20,919 bases of DNA from DASPJR01 sp035628505. Its GTDB lineage: Bacteria; Planctomycetota; SZUA-567; H5-PLA8. Made by a program: the position numbers and the translations under genes. The notes beneath the pieces are model-generated. The model worked only from the letters and a program-made list of their open reading frames with translations, ran no database searches and was not told the DNA's origin. Positions 15,101 through 20,919 of this stretch are shown here, piece after piece. Each line of letters begins with the position of its first letter. Within the stretch, counting starts at the first letter, position 1. The DNA lies in NCBI GenBank assembly GCA_035628505.1, contig DASPJR010000202.1, positions 1-20,919 on the forward strand. Reading direction: 5' to 3'.

Positions 15101-16540
15101 ATGATCACGACCGTGCTGATGCCCAAACTGGGCGAGACCGACGCCTTCACGTTCACCATCGAAAAATGGCTGCACGCCGAGGGCGAGAGCGTCCGCAAAG
15201 GCCAGCCGCTTCTCGTGGTCACCACAGACAAGACCAGCCTGGAGGTCGAAGCGCGCGCCGGCGGAGTGCTCCGGAAAATTCTGTTTCAGGCCGGCGAACG
15301 CGTCACGGTAGGAACCGTGATCGCACTGATCGGGCCGGCGAAAGTGGCGTTGCCGGCGGCCCTCTGCGTGCGCCAATTGAAAGCACCGCCGCTTTTTGTG
15401 AAAACTCCCGAGACGTCGCGCGCGTCTCTGGCTGAGCCGGTGATCGAGCATCGCCCCGCCAGGCGTGATGCTTCAATCGATTCGACACTGACTACCCGTG
15501 ACGGCCGTCTGCCTCCTTCTCCGGTGGCGTTGCCGCGCGAAGGGCTGCCGCGCATGTCGCCGCGAGCCCGCCGGCGCGCGCGCGAACTGCGTGTCCCGTT
15601 GCAGGCTCTGCAGCTTCCGGTTGCCGGAAAGCGCATCACCGAACGCGAAGTGCTTGCCGCCGCAAAGGCGTTTGAGGCCTTGCCGCTCACTCCGCTTGCT
15701 CGGCAGGAGGCTTACGAGAAAGGCCTCTCGCCAGCGGTTTTGCGCGAGGCCGCGGCGAAGCACACGCCGCTTGCGCATGCAGACGTCGCCAATCTTCCGC
15801 CCGAGCCGCTCCGGCTTCCGGCCGAGCGCGCGCCTCTCAACGCGCTGCGCCGCGCCGTGGCCGAGAACATGGCTTACGCGCAGCAGTTTATCCCGCAGTT
15901 CTCGGTGGACATGCTCGTGAGGGCTGACCCGGTTTTGCAGCTGCGGCAGAAGCTGAAAAAAGAGTGGAGCCGCCGCGAGCAGCCGTCGATCGACGATTTC
16001 TTTATTCGCGCGCTGGGCCTGGCGCTGATGGAAGACCGCTTCAAACCGTTCCGCGGGCTGGTCGATGGCAACGACGTCGTGTACCGCGGGGAGATCAATG
16101 TCGGCTTTGCCGTAGCGCTCGGAGATCAGGGCGTGATCGCGCCCGTGGTGAAGGGCGCCGAGCGACTTTCGCTGAAAGAGATTGCCTGCTGCACGAAAGA
16201 TCTGCTCTCGCGCGCGCGGCGCAAAACGCTGAGCCCAGCCGATTACTCCGAAGGCCTGCTTACGGTGTCGAATCTGGGAATGCTGCCGGTGGACAGTTTC
16301 CGTGCTATCGTGCGGCCGGGTGAATCGGCGATTCTCGCAGTGCCCAGTCCGCAGCCGCGCTTCGTCACCGATCCGGAAGGCGAAGGACTCTTTGGCCCGG
16401 ACAGGGAAGGCCGTGTGACCATGGCCACGACCTGGCAACTGAGCCTCAGTGCCGACCACCGGCTGGTGGATGGCGCGCTTTCAGCGCATTTTCTTCTAAA
16501 AATCAAGAACCTGATGGAATCTCCCGGACGACTAATATGA
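15101..16540 (+). CDS. Dihydrolipoamide acyltransferase (E2) of a 2-oxoacid dehydrogenase complex
   Basis: E2 core enzyme that carries acyl groups on lipoyl-lysine and transfers them to CoA. The 479-residue product has a lipoyl domain (1-77; lipoylated Lys44 in TTDKTSLEVEA), a linker, a peripheral-subunit-binding domain (~152-186), a second similar segment (~196-230; TPLARQEAYEKG then ADV), and the catalytic domain (~243-479) with HRLVDG (His453, Asp457). Pyruvate, 2-oxoglutarate or branched-chain specificity is not decided. ATG 15101 was chosen because the lipoyl domain begins there. An in-frame GTG at 15038 sits against the repeat, and neither start has a clear ribosome binding site. No E1 or E3 gene lies in the window. 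Confidence 0.92.
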   Translation: MITTVLMPKLGETDAFTFTIEKWLHAEGESVRKGQPLLVVTTDKTSLEVEARAGGVLRKILFQAGERVTVGTVIALIGPAKVALPAALCVRQLKAPPLFVKTPETSRASLAEPVIEHRPARRDASIDSTLTTRDGRLPPSPVALPREGLPRMSPRARRRARELRVPLQALQLPVAGKRITEREVLAAAKAFEALPLTPLARQEAYEKGLSPAVLREAAAKHTPLAHADVANLPPEPLRLPAERAPLNALRRAVAENMAYAQQFIPQFSVDMLVRADPVLQLRQKLKKEWSRREQPSIDDFFIRALGLALMEDRFKPFRGLVDGNDVVYRGEINVGFAVALGDQGVIAPVVKGAERLSLKEIACCTKDLLSRARRKTLSPADYSEGLLTVSNLGMLPVDSFRAIVRPGESAILAVPSPQPRFVTDPEGEGLFGPDREGRVTMATTWQLSLSADHRLVDGALSAHFLLKIKNLMESPGRLI

Positions 16541-16546
16541 TATACT
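16538..16546 (+). promoter_or_regulatory. Extended -10 promoter candidate for the sigma/anti-sigma pair
   Basis: TGATATACT (TGN plus TATACT, 5 of 6 matches) overlaps the E2 stop codon. No consensus -35 is present, as expected for an extended -10 type. The transcription start would fall near 16553, just before GAGGGGG (16560-16566). Confidence 0.4.
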
Positions 16547-16577
16547 AGCAGTTGCCGCTGAGGGGGTGCTGGACGCG

Positions 16578-17207
16578 ATGAAAAGCGACCTGGAGCTGAT
16601 GGAGGAGTTCAAACGAGGCGACCGAAACGCCTTTCATAAGCTCATCCGGCGCCATCACGTGGCCGTGCTCAACTTTTTTTATCCGCTCTGCGGCATGCCC
16701 GAATTTTCCGAAGAACTCACCCAGGACGTTTTCCTGCGCATTTTCAACGATCTCGATCCGCGGACCGAGGTGTCGCTGTGGAAGATTCACCGCAATGAGG
16801 CGACTCATCCGACGTCGCGTTTTTCGACTTACCTGATGCGCACGGCTTATCTCTGCTGGAGCGAATATCTGCGGCACAACGGTTCGCCGGTGCGCGCGCT
16901 TGTCCCGGCTGGACAGGCGAGCGCCGGTCTGGCGACAACGGACTCGTATGCGCTGCTGGCGCCGGTCGCGGAGGAGCTCAAGCCGGTGATGGTGCTGGCG
17001 GAGATCGGCGGCTTTTCGTACGCGGAGATCGGAGTGATTCTTCATCTGCCGCCGAATATGGTCAGGCACCGGATGAAAGAAGGATATGCGCAGCTTCAGG
17101 CCAGCGTTCACGCGCGTGCGGCCGGGGCGAAGAAGACGGCGGCCGCGGGTGTGAGCGGGCCCGAGACTGGCACAAGCGGATCGGCTGCAGCCCAGCCGGG
17201 CTCGTGA
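16578..17207 (+). CDS. ECF-type RNA polymerase sigma factor
   Basis: 209 residues. Region 2 lies at ~5-60 (LELMEEFKRGDRNAFHKLIR, then ELTQDVFLRIFNDL). Region 4 lies at ~130-175 (PVMVLAEIGGFSYAEIGVIL, then LPPNMVRHRMKEGYAQL), a sigma-type helix-turn-helix. The last ~35 residues are a low-complexity Ala/Gly/Ser tail, and the linker between regions 2 and 4 is longer than minimal. I chose ATG 16578 with GAGGGGG 11 nt upstream; GTG 16566 overlaps that site. The next gene starts 13 nt downstream and encodes a zinc-binding anti-sigma-like membrane protein, which supports the assignment as a regulated sigma/anti-sigma pair. Confidence 0.88.
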   Translation: MKSDLELMEEFKRGDRNAFHKLIRRHHVAVLNFFYPLCGMPEFSEELTQDVFLRIFNDLDPRTEVSLWKIHRNEATHPTSRFSTYLMRTAYLCWSEYLRHNGSPVRALVPAGQASAGLATTDSYALLAPVAEELKPVMVLAEIGGFSYAEIGVILHLPPNMVRHRMKEGYAQLQASVHARAAGAKKTAAAGVSGPETGTSGSAAAQPGS

Positions 17208-17220
17208 AACCGGATTGAAC

Positions 17221-18249
17221 ATGTACTGCGAACAGAGCCGCGATTATCTGACAGCGCATCTGCATCACGAGATGTCGCACGCCGAGAATGATCGGTTGCA
17301 GCGGCACCTTGCCGTATGCGCGGCGTGCCGCACGGCGCTCCAGGAGCAGACTGCGATTATGCGCGCGCTGCGGCAGACAGTTCCGGTGGAGCCGTCGGCG
17401 GAAGCCCGCCGCGCCTTGCAGCGTCGGGTGGACAAAGACATTCATTACCTGCGCGCCGGAAGAAGTGAAACGCCGCGCCTTGCAGCGCCGCCGCCGCCGC
17501 CTCTGCTGGGCTACACGCCGCCAAAAGCGCTGCCCCCCGCATCCGATCTTCCGCGTGGCCTGCTGATGCAGCCTTCCGGGCCCGTGATACCGCCAGTGCT
17601 CGCTGCGCCAGTTTCCGGTCGCATGCAGGCAAGCCCCCGGCAGGAACCCGATCTTCTGCAGGTCTCGAGCGTGCTGATCTGGGCGACGTTCGTCCTGCTG
17701 CTGGCTGTGGGTGTCGGCGTGGTGGCGCTCAGTCTCAAGCCGCCGCGCGCCGAGCCGGACACTGGGCGACTGCAGCGCCTGGCTTCGCGCAGCCGCATGG
17801 ATGAGCGCCATGCCGCGCAGGCCCGCGGCCGCCTGGCCGAGAGCCTTATCAATACGCAGATTCAGCTGGGCAATACACGCGTTCAGAGCGGCACTCTAGT
17901 GGTGCTGCCGCACCACGATCCGTCCACGGGTGAAACGTTCGTCGTCGCGTACCGTCCCGAGGACATCGAGAGGCTCAAGGGAGATCCGAAAATAGATCAG
18001 GCAGTATTTTCGGCGATGCTTGAATCTGCGGCGAAGGTCGAAGTTTCGGATGGAAAATGCATGCTGCCGCGCGAGCTGCTCGAGAAATACATCGGAGCGG
18101 AATACAAGCTGTCGGTGCTCGACCTGGACCAGCGCATCGAAATCTGGTCCTCGTCGCAGCTGGAAAAGTACCGCACGAACGCGCCGATTGAGATCAACGT
18201 CAGCCTGCCCGCGCGCAACGGTTTGCCACCGATAAAAGTCACGGAGTGA
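17221..18249 (+). CDS. Membrane anti-sigma factor with zinc finger and MraZ/AbrB-like C-terminal region
   Basis: 342 residues. The N-terminus has a ZAS-type zinc motif: Cys3 and HLAVCAAC (His29, Cys33, Cys36), the site by which such proteins hold ECF sigma factors. A basic helix (~60-80) and a Pro-rich linker (~88-125) follow, then one membrane segment (~148-172, SSVLIWATFVLLLAVGVGVV). Residues ~225-320 are unusual. The stretch from ~268 reads ESAAKVEVSDGKCMLPRELL, then an EYKLSVLDLDQRIEIWSSSQ segment, a pattern very like the second half of MraZ. The stretch before it (TFVVAYRPEDIERLKGD) recalls the first half. This match is by eye. ATG 17221 is taken over TTG 17215; both lack a strong ribosome binding site. 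Downstream of and probably co-transcribed with the sigma gene. Confidence 0.85.
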   Translation: MYCEQSRDYLTAHLHHEMSHAENDRLQRHLAVCAACRTALQEQTAIMRALRQTVPVEPSAEARRALQRRVDKDIHYLRAGRSETPRLAAPPPPPLLGYTPPKALPPASDLPRGLLMQPSGPVIPPVLAAPVSGRMQASPRQEPDLLQVSSVLIWATFVLLLAVGVGVVALSLKPPRAEPDTGRLQRLASRSRMDERHAAQARGRLAESLINTQIQLGNTRVQSGTLVVLPHHDPSTGETFVVAYRPEDIERLKGDPKIDQAVFSAMLESAAKVEVSDGKCMLPRELLEKYIGAEYKLSVLDLDQRIEIWSSSQLEKYRTNAPIEINVSLPARNGLPPIKVTE

Positions 18250-18321
18250 CACTCGCGCCAGCTCCCGCTGCCAAGAGTCTGCGTTACGCCCGCCAAGTCA
18301 AGCTGGCAGGTGTTTTTAGCG

Positions 18322-18350
18322 TTCTCAAGTACGCGCGGATGTTCTATAGT
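18322..18350 (+). promoter_or_regulatory. Sigma70-type promoter candidate for the beta-helix gene
   Basis: TTCTCA (18322-18327, 4 of 6) and TATAGT (18345-18350, 5 of 6) with the ideal 17-bp spacing. They lie about 45 bp upstream of the start codon, with GAGGAAG (18378-18384) as the ribosome binding site. Confidence 0.45.
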
Positions 18351-18396
18351 AAGCCCCGCTTGCACCCCATTCTGCTAGAGGAAGAATCACATCGCG

Positions 18397-20874
18397 ATGT
18401 TCACTCAACTGCATTTCTCACGCCTGCTCAGCGAAGCCGCTCTCGTCCTTTTCCTGGCATCTTTCTCGAGTCTCGCCGCCACAACGTATTACGTGGATGG
18501 GCAAAGCGGTGCGGATTCGAACGCGGGAACAGCACCCGATGCTGCATGGAAGACGCTGGCAAAGGTTACTGCCTCGCAAAATCTGCTGCAGCCCGGCGAC
18601 AGCATCCTCCTGCGCAGCGGTCAGACCTTCACCGGTCCGCTGGTTCTGCAGAAGTCAGGTACGCCGGAGCTGCCGATTACCGTGAGCCGCTACGGCGACG
18701 GAGAAAAACCGGAGCTCACCGGTTTCGCGACCGCGAAGAACTGGAAGGCAGTTGCCGATGGCGTGTGGGAAGCGGAGTGCCCTGAATGCGTCAACGCGGT
18801 CAACGTGGTGACGGTTAACGGCGTCATGTACCCGATGGGCAGATGGCCCAACGCCGATGCGCCCAATGGCGGATATTTAACGGTCGATTCGCATGTCGGC
18901 AAGATTTCGATCACAGATGCCGAGCTTCCCGCTGAGCCGAACTGGACCGGCGCGGAAGTGGTCATACGCAAATTCCGCTGGGTGATCGACCGCAATCGCA
19001 TCACGGGGCATACCGGAAACACGCTGACGTACCAGGCCGCATCGACATATGACGGCGTGGACCGGCATGGCTACTTCATACAGAATGATCCGCGCACGCT
19101 CGACGCGTTCGGTGAATGGTACTTTAATGCGGAGAAGAAGGTGCTGCGTGTATTCTTCGGCAAGAAAGAGCCCGAGCAGTGCGTCGTGAAAGCGGGAGCA
19201 GTTGAAAACCTGATCGTGGCAAGAGACCAGCAGCACATTTCGTTTTCCGGATTGAAGATCACCGGAGCCAACGGCATGGCGCTGACGATTCAGGGATCGA
19301 CGGGAATCAGCGTGCGTGACTGCGAGATTCGCTGGACCGGACGCAACGCTATTGACGGCGCCAGCATCAAGAAATTTACGATAGAAGACTGCGTTATCAG
19401 CGACACAAGCAACAACGCGATTTCATTTCCCAATGGTGTGTTCAATAGCATCGTGCGCCGGGTGACTATCCATAACACCGCGATGGCAGCTGGAATGGGC
19501 GCCAGCGGCGATTCTTCCTACAACGCCATCACCATGCTGCACGGGAATGATAATCTGATTGAGTCCTTCACGATCACCAACACCGGCTACAACCCCGTGC
19601 ATTTCAGCGGCAGCCGCGTCACCGTTCAAAACGGTTTCATCGATGGCTTCGCGTCAGTGAAAGACGATTCAGGCGGAATCTACACCTGGACCGGCGCTAC
19701 CGACAGAACCGTGTATACGGATCGAAAAATTATTGGAAACATCATCTTAAACAGCGATGGCGCTCGCGCGGGCGCGGAGGGGGAGACCAAGGGATTTGGA
19801 ATCTACCTCGACGACGCGGCCGCCAATATTGAGGTCACTGGGAACACCGTTGCACATACAGACGGCGGCATCTTTCTTCACAACGCTCATCACACGAACA
19901 TCAGCGGCAACACGTTTTTCGACAACGATGTTCAGATGCTCTTTATACACGACGGCATTGACCCGGCGGCCAAAGCCGAGATTCGCGAAGTGGTCTCCAC
20001 GGAAAACACGCTGATCTCGCGGACACCTTCGCAGCTCGTTTTAACGGCGAGGTCCATGACCAATGATTTCGCGCAGTTCGGAACCTTTGAGCGCAACATC
20101 TATGCGCGCCCCCTGGATCAGAATTTAATCATTGACCATGAAGTAAGAGATCAGCGATCGCAGGCGTATGACCTCGAAGGCAGGCAGGCGGTCACGGGTC
20201 TCGACCGTACTACCCGGCCGTCTGCGGTGAAGCTGCAGCCGTACACAATAAATGATCTCGGGCCCAATCTAGTGGTCAACGGCGACTTCAAGGCCAACGT
20301 TTCAGACGCCTCATGCTGGACGGCGACAAACAACAGCACAATCACATGGATGGACGGAAAGCTGGACGGCGGTGCTTTGCACCACAGCTACAAAGCGCCA
20401 TCGGCAAAGCCGACACCTACGCTTCTCATGGTCAATGCGCGGGCGCTTAAAGGCGGCAAGCATTATGTGCTGCGCTTCAGTGTCCTGGGTACAGTAAACA
20501 ACGGCTCTGCAAGCGTGCGGCTGCGCCGCGCCAGGGATCCGTGGGACGGTTTGACGTCTGGTCAATATGTTAAAGTGGACACCACACGACGCGAATGCGA
20601 GCTTGTATTTAAGGCGCCTTCGGATCAGCCGGCCTGTTATGTTGAATGGAGTTTTAACGAAGGAGACGGAACGCTGTGGCTGGATAACGTCACGCTTCAG
20701 GAAGCCAGCATCACCGAGCTCGACCGCAAATTCCGCCTGGAATACAACCGTACCAATGAACCGCGCTCAATTCCTCTCGAGGGCGAGTGGGTGGATGTGT
20801 CGGGCACGGTGTATTCCGGAAACCTGACGTTACCCCCGCGCGGGTCCAAGGTGCTTATCAAGCAAGCGCCATAA
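18397..20874 (+). CDS. Secreted right-handed parallel beta-helix protein with C-terminal carbohydrate-binding-like domain
   Basis: 825 residues with a signal peptide (~1-28; hydrophobic LVLFLASFSSLAA). Right after it, TYYVDGQSGADSNAGTAPDA and WKTLAKV are the usual opening of polysaccharide-lyase-like beta-helix proteins. Residues ~290-560 contain many PbH1-like coils (ISFSGLKITGANGMAL, ISVRDCEIRW, FTIEDCVISDTSNNAI, IEVTGNTVAHTDGGIF). Residues ~624-770 start GPNLVVNGDFKANVSD and end WLDNVTLQ, a CBM4/9-like jelly-roll pattern. The last ~40 residues form a short beta tail (YSGNLTLPPRGSKVLI). A role in polysaccharide or glycoprotein breakdown outside the cell is inferred; catalytic residues were not assigned. 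ATG 18397 has GAGGAAG 12 nt upstream. Confidence 0.87.
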   Translation: MFTQLHFSRLLSEAALVLFLASFSSLAATTYYVDGQSGADSNAGTAPDAAWKTLAKVTASQNLLQPGDSILLRSGQTFTGPLVLQKSGTPELPITVSRYGDGEKPELTGFATAKNWKAVADGVWEAECPECVNAVNVVTVNGVMYPMGRWPNADAPNGGYLTVDSHVGKISITDAELPAEPNWTGAEVVIRKFRWVIDRNRITGHTGNTLTYQAASTYDGVDRHGYFIQNDPRTLDAFGEWYFNAEKKVLRVFFGKKEPEQCVVKAGAVENLIVARDQQHISFSGLKITGANGMALTIQGSTGISVRDCEIRWTGRNAIDGASIKKFTIEDCVISDTSNNAISFPNGVFNSIVRRVTIHNTAMAAGMGASGDSSYNAITMLHGNDNLIESFTITNTGYNPVHFSGSRVTVQNGFIDGFASVKDDSGGIYTWTGATDRTVYTDRKIIGNIILNSDGARAGAEGETKGFGIYLDDAAANIEVTGNTVAHTDGGIFLHNAHHTNISGNTFFDNDVQMLFIHDGIDPAAKAEIREVVSTENTLISRTPSQLVLTARSMTNDFAQFGTFERNIYARPLDQNLIIDHEVRDQRSQAYDLEGRQAVTGLDRTTRPSAVKLQPYTINDLGPNLVVNGDFKANVSDASCWTATNNSTITWMDGKLDGGALHHSYKAPSAKPTPTLLMVNARALKGGKHYVLRFSVLGTVNNGSASVRLRRARDPWDGLTSGQYVKVDTTRRECELVFKAPSDQPACYVEWSFNEGDGTLWLDNVTLQEASITELDRKFRLEYNRTNEPRSIPLEGEWVDVSGTVYSGNLTLPPRGSKVLIKQAP

Positions 20875-20919
20875 GCAACAACGATTATTGCAGATCCGCC
20901 AGGTTCCGCAGAATGGCTT

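Noticed and set aside
18286..18317. Possible terminator after the anti-sigma gene
   Set aside because: Only GCCA/TGGC pairs across the loop before the T-run. The stem is too short to support a call.
18246..18785. 179-residue plus-strand open frame
   Set aside because: Overlaps the signal peptide and first domain of the beta-helix protein in another frame; no domain seen.

Overview
This is a GC-rich bacterial window with 13 protein-coding genes that look intact, one gene cut by the left window edge, and one small membrane-protein gene interrupted by an in-frame stop. No rRNA, tRNA, CRISPR array or transposase gene was recognised. The organism is probably a large-genome environmental bacterium of the PVC group (Planctomycetota/Verrucomicrobiota) or Acidobacteriota. 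This inference rests on secreted DUF1080, sialidase-like and beta-helix proteins, a DUF4832 protein, a ROK repressor, a ZAS-type anti-sigma factor and many palindromic intergenic repeats. The sequence alone does not decide between these phyla.

Layout. 1-1079 (-): thiolase lacking its C-terminus, divergent from a beta-carbonic anhydrase (1157-1795, +). A terminator nested in an inverted repeat fills the gap to dxs. 1965-5638 (-): an xseB-ispA-dxs isoprenoid/exonuclease VII cluster. ispA starts at TTG and overlaps xseB, and a GAGTC-type inverted repeat separates ispA from dxs. 5639-7380: a repeat-rich zone in which two copies of a ~160-bp palindromic element flank an AraC-like regulator gene (6046-6924, -). 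7380-7835 (-): the small membrane-protein gene split by TAG.

7957-10606 (+): a tight three-gene unit of exported proteins: a monohaem c-type cytochrome-like EF-hand protein, a DUF1080 protein (3-keto-disaccharide hydrolase family) and a sialidase-like beta-propeller. It is followed by DNA polymerase IV (dinB), a ROK repressor and a DUF4832 glycosidase-like protein. 15101-16540 (+): a 2-oxoacid dehydrogenase E2 with no E1 or E3 nearby. 16578-18249 (+): an ECF-type sigma factor and its presumed membrane anti-sigma factor. 18397-20874 (+): an 825-residue secreted right-handed beta-helix protein with a C-terminal carbohydrate-binding-like domain.

How the genes may work together. xseB, ispA and dxs form a conserved housekeeping cluster (DXP and farnesyl diphosphate synthesis). 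The DUF1080, sialidase-like, ROK, DUF4832 and beta-helix genes suggest polysaccharide or glycoside use. The most unusual item is the anti-sigma factor: its part after the membrane segment resembles the MraZ/AbrB swapped-hairpin fold, a combination I do not know as a described architecture.
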